Part shown: positions 8,027-15,430 of the stretch, one piece after another
Layout: the number at the start of each line of letters is the position of its first letter
How positions within the stretch are numbered: the stretch's first letter is position 1
DNA from: Rhodospirillaceae bacterium
GTDB lineage: Bacteria > Pseudomonadota > Gammaproteobacteria > Steroidobacterales > Rariloculaceae
Assembly: GCA_024638465.1 (NCBI GenBank)
Contig: JAHEKF010000004.1
Span: 43,268-80,808 of the forward strand
Length of the DNA: 37,541 nucleotides
Direction: 5' to 3'
Notes under the pieces: model-generated
The model's database searches: none
Told to the model about the DNA's origin: nothing
The model's input: only the letters and a program-made list of their open reading frames with translations
Made by a program: the position numbers and the translations under genes

Positions 8027-8871
8027 TCGGCTGAATCGGCAGGTCCGGGAGCGCCGACGAGGATCCGGTAGCGTGCCCTTAGTTTCTGGTACTCGGTTTC
8101 ATTCGCTTGCCGGCGACGTTCGGCGACCAAAGCAGACGTGACTTCGGCCCGAATCTCATCGAGATCAGGCTGATAGGCTGCCACGCGCTCGATGACGCGC
8201 ACGGCGTGCAAGCCGAAGTCCGATCGGATCGGGCCCTGCCAGACGCCGTCAGCCGGCAGCGCAGCCAGCGCATCCGCGAAGCCGGCGCCGAAGCCCTCCG
8301 CAAGCGAAGCATGGGAAACGCGCTCGTAAACGTCATCGAAAAGATAGTCGTCGCTTTCAACAGCGTCTGCCGTCCCCGCCTGCAGCGCCGCGATGGCATC
8401 GGCTACCTCCGCTTCGAGATCCGGACGTTGCGGCGACGAGCTGAAGAAGCGCTGTTCGAAACTGATCGATGCGGGTACGCGAAAACGCCCCGGATCCGCA
8501 GCAAAGAACGCCTCGAGTTCCTCAGCCGTCGGCGTGGCGGGCTCGGCAACGTCCTGTGTCAGGAACAGCATTTTCTCCGTGAGACGCGCGCGCACGAGCG
8601 AATCGTCCTGATCCAGACCGAGCGCAATGGCCTCCCGATAGAGGATCTCATCCCTGATTCTGGGTTCGATCGTCGCCAACAGCTCGTCCTCGGTCGGCGC
8701 CCGGCCATGCAGCACGGTGAGCGCCTCGCGCGTACTTTCGACTTCCTCTTCGCTGATAACGATCTGTAACGGGTCGTCACCCTCCGGTTCCCCGCGCCAG
8801 GCATACAGCAGAAACACAAGCCCTCCGAGCAAGAGAAAGTGAATCAGTGGATCCCGGGCGAGTCGAAACAT
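8023..8871 (-). CDS. Membrane-anchored parvulin-type peptidyl-prolyl isomerase
   Basis: A 282-aa protein with an N-terminal signal anchor (FLLLGGLVFLLYAW, residues 12-25) and a periplasmic body. The middle region (EPRIRDEILYREAIALGLDQDD) is the SurA/PpiC-type N-terminal helix motif, and residues about 125-245 form a divergent rotamase domain ending IRSDFGLHAVRVIERV, the usual end of the PpiC fold. It probably helps fold exported or membrane partners of the cluster. Its stop overlaps the start of the HupE/UreJ-type gene. It faces the plus-strand copper genes over an 81-base AT-rich gap, which contains a weak TACAAT -10-like hexamer at 8936-8941 for the plus direction. Confidence 0.82.
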   Translation of the reverse strand: MFRLARDPLIHFLLLGGLVFLLYAWRGEPEGDDPLQIVISEEEVESTREALTVLHGRAPTEDELLATIEPRIRDEILYREAIALGLDQDDSLVRARLTEKMLFLTQDVAEPATPTAEELEAFFAADPGRFRVPASISFEQRFFSSSPQRPDLEAEVADAIAALQAGTADAVESDDYLFDDVYERVSHASLAEGFGAGFADALAALPADGVWQGPIRSDFGLHAVRVIERVAAYQPDLDEIRAEVTSALVAERRRQANETEYQKLRARYRILVGAPGPADSAE

Positions 8872-8952
8872 CGGAATAACTTACCGCGCGGCCGCCCACG
8901 CGTCCATCGCGATAGTTTTAACTTTTTGTTTTTATTACAATCCTTGCAAACA

Positions 8953-9579
8953 ATGTACCGAAAACGGCCCTCCTCGTATCTGCTTCACTGCCTGGCGCTC
9001 GCGGCCCTGATGTCCTGGGGTCCATCGGCGAGCGCCCACGGCGGTGTCATGTTCGAGGACGATATCTGCGTCATCAAACTGGGCTTCCTGACGGCCCACT
9101 TCACGATTTACCAGCCTCGCACGAGAGCCAGCGAGGAGTTCTGCGAAGACGTGCCGGATGTTACCGACACCATATTCGTTCTCGACTACCTGCATGACAG
9201 CATGAAGGAGATGCCGGTCGAGTTTCGAATTCTGCGCGACGTCACAGGACTCGGACTGTACGCGACATGGGACGATGTAGCCGAACTCGACGACATCGAA
9301 AGCGCGACGGTTTTCTATCGCGATCCCACGAAAGAGGCCGATTCCGTACTGACCGTGAATCTCTCCTTCGACGAGCCGGGTACCTATATAGGAATCGTGA
9401 CCGCAGCACACCCGACGCTCGATAAGACTTACAGCACGGTGTTTCCGTTTCGCGTCGGCGGCAGCGGTACCGGGCTGTTACCCCTGTTCATCCTCCTCGG
9501 CGTTATTGCGCAGTTCGCTTACTGGCTCAGTAACGGTACGCTGGCGAGATGGATACAGAAACTCGCCGGGTCGAGTTAG
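8953..9579 (+). CDS. Exported, C-terminally membrane-anchored protein of unknown function
   Basis: A 208-aa protein. The true start is the ATG at 8953 (MYRKRPSSYLLHC), which opens a good signal peptide ending ..GPSASA before HGG. An upstream in-frame extension overlaps the promoter gap and has no signal. The mature part begins HGGVMFEDDICVIKLGFL, has a His right at the predicted N-terminus, and two Cys (DICV and EFCEDV) that could pair. A single C-terminal helix (LLPLFILLGVIAQFAYWL, about 180-197) anchors it. Family not recognised. An N-terminal His next to a metal-oxidase gene suggests copper handling, which is only inference. The multicopper oxidase starts within 6-12 bases of its stop. Confidence 0.78.
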   Translation: MYRKRPSSYLLHCLALAALMSWGPSASAHGGVMFEDDICVIKLGFLTAHFTIYQPRTRASEEFCEDVPDVTDTIFVLDYLHDSMKEMPVEFRILRDVTGLGLYATWDDVAELDDIESATVFYRDPTKEADSVLTVNLSFDEPGTYIGIVTAAHPTLDKTYSTVFPFRVGGSGTGLLPLFILLGVIAQFAYWLSNGTLARWIQKLAGSS

Positions 9580-9585
9580 GCTGCG

Positions 9586-11259
9586 GTGATGATGCGCGAA
9601 CGATGGCTTCTCTTCGCAGCGATAGTTGCCGCGATAATCTGCTTTCCGCCAGGCTGGTACCCGGAGCCCCTGAGATTGCAGCTCGCGCAGTGGTTCGGTC
9701 CCGGAAGCTTTCGGCCGGCACCGGCCTCACTCGCCATCGACGGCGAAGTGCCGGAGCTGCGTTGCCCCGAAGACCTCCTCGGCTGGCGCGAGGCGCAGAC
9801 GATCGAAGGCGTCGAGCTGCGCAGCTCGCCAGCCTGCCTGGCTGACAATCCGTACGCCGTTGCGGCGTTCGTTCGCGGCACGAACAACGTCACACAGGCG
9901 ACCCTGCTCGAGAGTGGCCTGACTGCCGATGCAGTGGAGAAAGGCGCAGACCTCGACGGCGACGGAGATCCGGATGAGATTCACATTCGGCTGGAAGTCG
10001 TCGAACTCAACGGCAGTTCGCCGGAGATCGCGGCGCCCGTCGCGCAGTATTCGATCGCGCCCGGTATCCAGCCGGGGCTCTGGGTATTCGCCCCGAAAAT
10101 GGTCGGCATGGCCACTGAGAGCTTCGAGTCGCTGACCGCTCAGGCGATGTTGCGACTTCCGTCGCCCGCTATTCGCGTCGAGCAGGGCGACCGCGTGAGT
10201 ATTACGCTCGAGAACAGCCACTACATGCCGCACACGGTCCATTTTCACGGCGTCGACCATCCCTTCGTCGATGCGAACGGCGAAGGAAACGACGGTGTTC
10301 CGTTCGCAAGCGAGCCGCCTGTGCTGCCCGGGGAGGCGCGAACCTACGACTTGCAGCCTCGCAGCGCGGGTACCGCGCTTTACCACTGCCATGTACAACC
10401 GCACGTCCACATCATGATGGGCCTGCAAGGCCTGTTTGTCGTTGAAGAAAACCGTCCCGATAACTGGCTGCAGACGCTCAATATCGGTTCAGGACAGGTG
10501 CGCGTTCCGTCTCGCGCGGTCGCTGAGGAATACGACCGCGAGTACGACCTTCACTATCTCGAACTCGACCGCGATCTGAACGACCGCATCCAGCGATTTA
10601 ACGACCCGCGCCTGATAACGCGGTCGATGCATCGCGACTATGACGTCACTGATGCCGAGAGCGATTACTTCACGCTCAACGGGCGTTCGTTTCCGTATAC
10701 GTTTCGGGAATCGCTGGTCATCGTCGAACCCGACGAGCGCATCAAGCTGCGTGTCGCTAACGGCGGCAGTACGCCGATCGCATTCCACACACATGGCCAC
10801 AAGGTGACGATCACACACCGCGACGGAGTCGCTGCCGACCCGCCCGCGCAAATTACGAGAGACGTTGTCACTATCGACATGGCGCAGCGGCTGGACCTGT
10901 CACTCGAGACAACCAACGATGGGTTTCATTCTTACGGCAGCGGCATCTGGCTGTTCCACGATCATCGCAGCCGCGGCATAACGACGGATGGGATCGGTCC
11001 GGGCGGGAATATCAGCGCTATCGTCTATGGCGATTATCTCGAGGACGACGGCTGGCCGCGAACGCTCGGCATAAGCTGGGACCCGTTCTTCACCGAAGCC
11101 TACTACCGCAAGGAGCGCCCGATCTGGGCGGACTATGCGCCCGAGCTGTTCGGCGCGAGCGGCAGCAACCCCTGGTTCGTTGCGCGGCTCGCTGGCCTCG
11201 GGCTCGCACTCGGCGCGATCCTCGCATTGCTGCTGAGAATGCTGAGACGACGCGCATGA
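9586..11259 (+). CDS. Membrane-anchored multicopper oxidase, T1 site in the N-terminal domain
   Basis: A 557-aa protein; GTG 9586, ATG 9589 and ATG 9592 are all possible starts. It has an N-terminal signal/anchor and a C-terminal helix (residues 532-550). All eight trinuclear-cluster His are visible as four HxH pairs: H219/H221 (TVHFHG), H267/H269 (YHCH), H401/H403 (FHTHGH) and H458/H460 (FHDH). The blue-copper (T1) Cys is C268 in the YHCHVQPHVHIMMGL segment of the first cupredoxin domain, with H216, H273 or H275 and M278 as likely co-ligands. The second domain lacks the Cys, so this is a two-domain oxidase with T1 in domain 1. A DLDGDGD calcium-type loop lies at 122-128. Its stop overlaps the cupredoxin start (ATGA). 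Substrate unknown. Confidence 0.88.
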   Translation: MMMRERWLLFAAIVAAIICFPPGWYPEPLRLQLAQWFGPGSFRPAPASLAIDGEVPELRCPEDLLGWREAQTIEGVELRSSPACLADNPYAVAAFVRGTNNVTQATLLESGLTADAVEKGADLDGDGDPDEIHIRLEVVELNGSSPEIAAPVAQYSIAPGIQPGLWVFAPKMVGMATESFESLTAQAMLRLPSPAIRVEQGDRVSITLENSHYMPHTVHFHGVDHPFVDANGEGNDGVPFASEPPVLPGEARTYDLQPRSAGTALYHCHVQPHVHIMMGLQGLFVVEENRPDNWLQTLNIGSGQVRVPSRAVAEEYDREYDLHYLELDRDLNDRIQRFNDPRLITRSMHRDYDVTDAESDYFTLNGRSFPYTFRESLVIVEPDERIKLRVANGGSTPIAFHTHGHKVTITHRDGVAADPPAQITRDVVTIDMAQRLDLSLETTNDGFHSYGSGIWLFHDHRSRGITTDGIGPGGNISAIVYGDYLEDDGWPRTLGISWDPFFTEAYYRKERPIWADYAPELFGASGSNPWFVARLAGLGLALGAILALLLRMLRRRA

Positions 11260-11927
11260 AACGCGGCCGCTGTCGTCGCCTGCCGGGTCTCGTGCTGCTC
11301 GCCCCGCTGGCGGGTCCGTCGCTCGCACAGATGCCTGCGGGCGAAACGATGATCGGACACCATCAGATGCACATGGACGCCTCGGGCTCCGTCATGAACC
11401 AGAACTCGACCGAACTGCCATACGACTGCGCGGAACTCGGCGAAGATGTCGAGATTACCGTCCACGGCGGGCGCGCCTACACCGGAGGCAGCGACGGTCA
11501 GACCTTCGGGTACAGCGAGCACGAGTATTTCGCCGAACCCTGCAGCCGTGTCACCGTCACGTTCATCAATGACGACGCAGTCCGGCATCAATGGATGATT
11601 CACGGGCTCCCGAAGTACCTCTATCCCGGCGGAATGTTCCACCTCGAAGCAGCGGGCGGCGCAACCGTGAGCGGGACCTTCATCGTGCCGAGCGACAACC
11701 GGACCTATCTCGTGCACTGCGACATGACGCAGCACATGGAACAGGGGATGAAGGCGCAACTGGTAGTGGGCGCGGGAAGCGGCGACCTCTGGAGCATTCC
11801 CGGTATCAGCGGCGGCCTCTACCGCGACGACTATTCGCCCGACCGTTACTGGGGTTTTCTGCTATCCGGCCTGGCGCTCGGCTTCCTGCTGACGGTTGCG
11901 GTGCACTATTTCCTGCGCGGGCGCTGA
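11256..11927 (+). CDS. Membrane-anchored type 1 copper (cupredoxin) protein
   Basis: A 223-aa protein with a signal peptide (residues 1-25, ..PSLAQ), a Met/His-rich mature start (IGHHQMHMDASGSVMNQN) like that of copper-handling proteins, one cupredoxin domain and a C-terminal helix (about 199-217). T1 copper ligands are readable: His111 or His116 in RHQWMIHGLP, then Cys155, His160 and Met165 in HCDMTQHMEQGM. It therefore can bind one blue copper. With the overlapping oxidase gene it probably forms an electron-transfer pair at the outer face of the inner membrane. Two extra Cys (58 and 96) could form a disulfide. The partner and direction of electron flow are inferred from gene overlap. Confidence 0.86.
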   Translation: MKRGRCRRLPGLVLLAPLAGPSLAQMPAGETMIGHHQMHMDASGSVMNQNSTELPYDCAELGEDVEITVHGGRAYTGGSDGQTFGYSEHEYFAEPCSRVTVTFINDDAVRHQWMIHGLPKYLYPGGMFHLEAAGGATVSGTFIVPSDNRTYLVHCDMTQHMEQGMKAQLVVGAGSGDLWSIPGISGGLYRDDYSPDRYWGFLLSGLALGFLLTVAVHYFLRGR

Positions 11928-12019
11928 CCTCATGGGCAGGATGGACCAGGTCCGTTCATGAAGCTACGATCCGGTTACGACACGATACCGTGAAATACGA
12001 CGAACGAAGGGGGCACACC

Positions 12020-13612
12020 ATGTCGAAATCCAGACACGCCAGCGAGGCTCACGATCCCGGGCAATCCGCCCCGCAAGTCAGCCGTCGCGAGGTCCTGAAA
12101 GGCGCCGCGGGCGCCGCAGTCGCGGGATTGAGCGCTTCCGCGTCGGCGCAGTATTCCGGACTGATGGAAGGCGGTCTGGGCGTACCCTTTCGCCTGCCAA
12201 TGGGCGCGCTGAACTACCTCGACCGGAACCAGTACATCCACAACATGGAGATCATCTCGTATACCGAGGGTCACCCGATCGCGAGCGGCGAGCCGCTGAT
12301 GGCGATGTGGGCTCGCGGAGATGAACGGCTGCTACCGACCGGCAATGGCTGGCTGGATCTCGGCAACCCGCGCGAGCCCGAGTACATCGACGCGGGTGCG
12401 CGGATTCAGGGCACGATTTCGTTCCAGGAGTCCACGGGCAAGTGGATCATGATGCGGACGCATGGCCAGCCGCTTTCGGGCGCGCAACCCGAGTTTCCAC
12501 ATGGCCGCTACCATGAGGAGAACTTCCGCCGCGCCGTCAGCTACAGTGGTCTGCGCGGCATTTCGACCTGGGACATCACGGATCCGACGAGCCCGGATCT
12601 GCTCGACGAGTTCAGTACGGGCGAAACCGGCAGCGGCACGCATCAGAATTATTACGACGGCGGTCGCTACGCATTTCTCGACGCTGGCTGGTCCGATCAA
12701 TTCCGAATGGAGAACCCGCAGCGCCCACATGGCAACGGGCTCATGATCGTCGACCTCTCCGATCCTGCAAACGTCACCGAAGTCGCACGCTGGCATGTGC
12801 CAGGGCAGCTTCTGGGCGAGGAAGACGAATACAGGAAATACTGGTTCGCCGGAGATCACGCCGCCTGGACCGCGTCACATGGCGCGCCCTGTATGCCGGT
12901 TCGCGTCGAAGACGGCGGCCGCTACGGTTATGGCGGTTTCGGCCACTTCGGCATGATCACGTTCGATTTCAGCGATATTCGCAATCCAAGAGCCGTCAGC
13001 CAGTTTCTCTGGCAGGGAGAGACGATCGCCGGTATCCCCTACCACACGGTATTACCGATCGTTGACGGCAACGGCCGGTTTACCAACATCCTGATCGGGC
13101 TGCCCGAAGCGATCGAACCTGACTGCCGCGAACCGTACAAGCCACCACAGGTCATCGACGCCAGCGATCCGGCCAATCCCTACGTCGTCGGGCTACTGCC
13201 ACGACCCGAGCCTCCCGAGGACGCGCCCTATGCCGATTTTTGCCTGTCACGCGGCCGCTTCGGAACGCACAACACGAACTCGTTCATCCAGCCGGGCCGC
13301 GCCAATCCGAATCTCGTCGCGACCACCTGGTTCAATGCCGGGGTTCGTCTTCACGACATCTCCAATCCTGCACGACCCGTCGAGGTCGCGTGGTTCCTGC
13401 CGCCACGCGCAGGCGAGATGGAGGATTACAACAGCTGGCGGCGAGGCGACAGCGAAAACGTCTTCATCGAGTGGGACCGAAATCTGATGTGGCTGGCCAC
13501 TCATGAGGGAACGTATTGCCTGTCGTGCCCGGCACTGGGAGAACCGGTACTCGAGCCGCGCGTCATCGAACGCTGGACCGTGCCTCATGGCAATCGCGGC
13601 TGGGACGGGTGA
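12020..13612 (+). CDS. Tat-exported LVIVD-repeat (beta-propeller) protein
   Basis: A 530-aa protein. The start at 12020 is supported by a GAAGGGGG site; a longer open frame to 11591 runs through the cupredoxin gene in another frame and is not real. The N-terminus has a twin-arginine signal (SRREVLKGAAGAAVAG, RR at 22-23), which suggests folding or cofactor loading before export. Several blades carry the LVIVD pattern: ISTWDITDPTSPDLL, LMIVDLSDPANVTEV, ITFDFSDIRNPRAV, VIDASDPANPYVVG and VRLHDISNPARPVEV. The pattern fits a seven-bladed propeller. Many His and Cys lie in loops (GTHNTNSF, PCMPV, CLSCP). Function unknown. It follows the copper genes by 92 bases and is probably co-transcribed. Confidence 0.82.
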   Translation: MSKSRHASEAHDPGQSAPQVSRREVLKGAAGAAVAGLSASASAQYSGLMEGGLGVPFRLPMGALNYLDRNQYIHNMEIISYTEGHPIASGEPLMAMWARGDERLLPTGNGWLDLGNPREPEYIDAGARIQGTISFQESTGKWIMMRTHGQPLSGAQPEFPHGRYHEENFRRAVSYSGLRGISTWDITDPTSPDLLDEFSTGETGSGTHQNYYDGGRYAFLDAGWSDQFRMENPQRPHGNGLMIVDLSDPANVTEVARWHVPGQLLGEEDEYRKYWFAGDHAAWTASHGAPCMPVRVEDGGRYGYGGFGHFGMITFDFSDIRNPRAVSQFLWQGETIAGIPYHTVLPIVDGNGRFTNILIGLPEAIEPDCREPYKPPQVIDASDPANPYVVGLLPRPEPPEDAPYADFCLSRGRFGTHNTNSFIQPGRANPNLVATTWFNAGVRLHDISNPARPVEVAWFLPPRAGEMEDYNSWRRGDSENVFIEWDRNLMWLATHEGTYCLSCPALGEPVLEPRVIERWTVPHGNRGWDG

Positions 13613-13660
13613 TCCCGCCCTGAGAGATCGACGAAAACGGGCATAATCGATACCCGGAGT

Positions 13661-13862
13661 GTGGTTCCATGCGGAGATACTTCTCGTTGGCTGACGGAAC
13701 GGCTCACGGTACTCGAGTCCAGACGACCTCGAGATCGCCTGGACGATGCACGATCCGGCCTACTATTCCGAGCCCGTCACGGGCAGCCAGACGTTGAAGA
13801 GCACGGATCAGGAAGTGGCCAGCTACGAGTGCATTCCGGAGGCGCTGCCGCTGACGCTATAG
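13661..13862 (+). pseudogene. Decayed 3' remnant of a DUF6152-family gene
   Basis: The last 44 codons before the stop at 13860-13862 read EIAWTMHDPAYYSEPVTGSQ... ..ASYECIPEALPLTL, which aligns almost residue by residue with the C-terminus of the next gene (RIEWVVNDAEYYSEPLTGSQ.. ..IRYECIPGSPLGYE). Just upstream, in a different frame (13691-13714), LTERLTVL matches that gene's LVERLSIS. So the remnant has lost its 5' part and holds a frameshift near 13715-13730. The overlapping 80-codon frame through here is an artefact of this decay. Confidence 0.8.
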
Positions 13863-13873
13863 AAAAATTATGG

Positions 13874-13919
13874 CCGGGCGGCGGCTTTCTGTCCTTTCTT
13901 TAACGCTGCCGCCGCCCGG
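13874..13919. repeat. Perfect 12-bp inverted repeat after the pseudogene
   Basis: Arms CCGGGCGGCGGC (13874-13885) and GCCGCCGCCCGG (13908-13919) pair perfectly around a 22-base pyrimidine-rich loop. There is no T-run after it, so a classical terminator is not shown. Possible roles are a transcript end or processing structure between the pseudogene and the next gene. Confidence 0.5.
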
Positions 13920-13983
13920 AGCTTGGACCGTGCATGCCATTTCGTGGAAAATGTGCGCCTGTGTCTAACGAAAAGCCTTCAAC

Positions 13984-15012
13984 ATGAATAGAACCTCGAC
14001 TCTGCTTGCCGGCCTTGTGGTCGTATCGTTTGTTCCCGCTGCGGGCGCGCATCACGGCTTCGCGGCGCATTTCGATCCCGACCAGTTGATCACGATCGAA
14101 GGCACCGTTAAACAATTCGACTTCATCAATCCGCATGGATTTCTTCATATCGATACCTTCAACGATGCCGGCGAGCCCGTCGTCTATATTTGCGATCTGC
14201 AGGCAAAGACCCAGTTGGTGAGACGCGGCGTCGACGAGACGCTGTTTTCGGTCGGAGAAACGATCATCGTCGAGGGTTTTCAGGCGCGACGCGATCCGTA
14301 CGGCTGCGAATTCGGCAGAGCGACGTTCACGGACGGCAGCACCTTCACGATGCGCAGCGTCGACCAGGCGCGAACGCAGTTCGCTGCGAATCTCGAACCA
14401 CCGGTCACCTCCGTAACCAACCGCTCGGTTTTCGGCAAGTGGATACGCCCGGGGATGTTCGGTGACGCGAGCGGCCGGGGCGAAACCACGGGTGAGGATT
14501 CGATCACGGCGGCGGGTCTGGCCGCGCGCGAAGCTTTCGATCCGATCAACGATAACCCGGTCGTCCACTGCCGCCCCGGCAGCCCGATTCGAAGCTGGGG
14601 TCCGCCTGGACTCGCAACGAGAATTACGCAGGTGAACAGCGAAGTCCTGATCTATCACGAGTCGATGGATGTGACACGCACTGTGCACATGAACCTGTCC
14701 GAACATCCGGAAGACATGGTGCCGAGCGAGATGGGCCATTCCATCGGCCGTTGGGAAGACGATGTACTCATAATCGACACGGCCGGGTTCTCCGAGGGTG
14801 TGATCTCCGGATCGAATCTGCATACCGATCAGATGACGCTGGTGGAACGGCTCTCTATCAGTCCGGACAAGGGCCGCCTGCGGATTGAATGGGTCGTGAA
14901 CGACGCGGAGTATTATTCCGAACCGCTGACCGGAAGCCAGGAGCTACAGCCCACGAATCAGGAAATCATCCGTTACGAGTGCATCCCGGGTTCGCCGCTG
15001 GGGTACGAGTAA
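13984..15012 (+). CDS. Exported DUF6152-type protein with C-terminal domain (fused form)
   Basis: A 342-aa protein with a signal peptide ending ..AAGA before HHGFAAHFDPDQ, the DUF6152 start. Its core reads EGTVKQFDFINPHGFLHI, with paired Cys (YICDLQ and YGCEFG) about 53 residues apart. The DUF6152 part ends near residue 125. The second domain (about 165-342) has HCRPG, then MGHSIGRWEDDVLIIDTAG, which lines up with AGHSIGWFEGDTLVVETVG of the separate 35312 gene, and YYSEPLTGSQEL near the end. No ribosome site is strong, but the signal peptide fixes the start. A decayed copy of its tail lies directly upstream, which points to local duplication and loss. Function unknown. Confidence 0.83.
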   Translation: MNRTSTLLAGLVVVSFVPAAGAHHGFAAHFDPDQLITIEGTVKQFDFINPHGFLHIDTFNDAGEPVVYICDLQAKTQLVRRGVDETLFSVGETIIVEGFQARRDPYGCEFGRATFTDGSTFTMRSVDQARTQFAANLEPPVTSVTNRSVFGKWIRPGMFGDASGRGETTGEDSITAAGLAAREAFDPINDNPVVHCRPGSPIRSWGPPGLATRITQVNSEVLIYHESMDVTRTVHMNLSEHPEDMVPSEMGHSIGRWEDDVLIIDTAGFSEGVISGSNLHTDQMTLVERLSISPDKGRLRIEWVVNDAEYYSEPLTGSQELQPTNQEIIRYECIPGSPLGYE

Positions 15013-15026
15013 CGCTCGCGGGAACG

Positions 15027-15251
15027 TTATTCATTCTCTTCGGCCGCGTCTCCCTGAACCCAGGCCTTGTACATGGCGACAGGGAATAGCAGGGCAAGGA
15101 CGACGAGCAGCGCATCGACGGCCCACTCCGGCAGGCGCATGACCGGAAATGTCGCGATGCCGATCTGGGCGAAAAGGAACGCGACCACGAAATAAGCCAC
15201 GACAGCCTTTAACATCTGTCGTCGTTTGAACTCGTAAAAAAGACTGCCCAT
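15027..15251 (-). CDS. Small two-helix membrane protein resembling the anchor of adenylate-cyclase/TPR proteins
   Basis: I take the ATG at 15251, giving 74 aa: MGSLFYEFKRRQMLKAVVAY.. and ..MRLPEWAVDALLVVLALLFPV. This matches the N-terminal membrane segment found in many proteobacterial multi-domain proteins (ELKRRxVFRxAxxYxVVxWLxxQ...LPEWxxxxVxxLxxLGFPxAL), where it precedes TPR or cyclase domains. Here the protein simply ends, with an acidic tail (GDAAEENE). The longer in-frame start at 15341 adds unrelated sequence. Either a stand-alone membrane peptide or a relic of a larger signalling protein. It converges with the DUF6152 gene (14 bases between stops). Confidence 0.55.
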   Translation of the reverse strand: MGSLFYEFKRRQMLKAVVAYFVVAFLFAQIGIATFPVMRLPEWAVDALLVVLALLFPVAMYKAWVQGDAAEENE

Positions 15252-15430
15252 TCCCGGTCTCGCTGAAAGAAGTCGCAATTCTACGTCGTAGAGCCCGGGT
15301 CGACCCCCCACGGCGCCACTCCGGAGGCCATATTTTGCCACGAAAGCCCTGAAATCCGGGACCGATTTCGGTAGTCTGGTGAGTCCGGTTCAGGAACTAG
15401 GAGCGATTTTTTCGGCCCAATCCAGTAGCA

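Noticed and set aside
8936..8941. TACAAT as a -10 hexamer for the copper genes
   Set aside because: The matching -35 at 17 bases (TAGTTT) is poor and the leader would be only a few bases; mentioned but not annotated as a promoter.
11591..12019. N-terminal extension of the LVIVD protein
   Set aside because: It lies in another frame of the cupredoxin gene; the Tat signal and ribosome site at 12020 fix the start.
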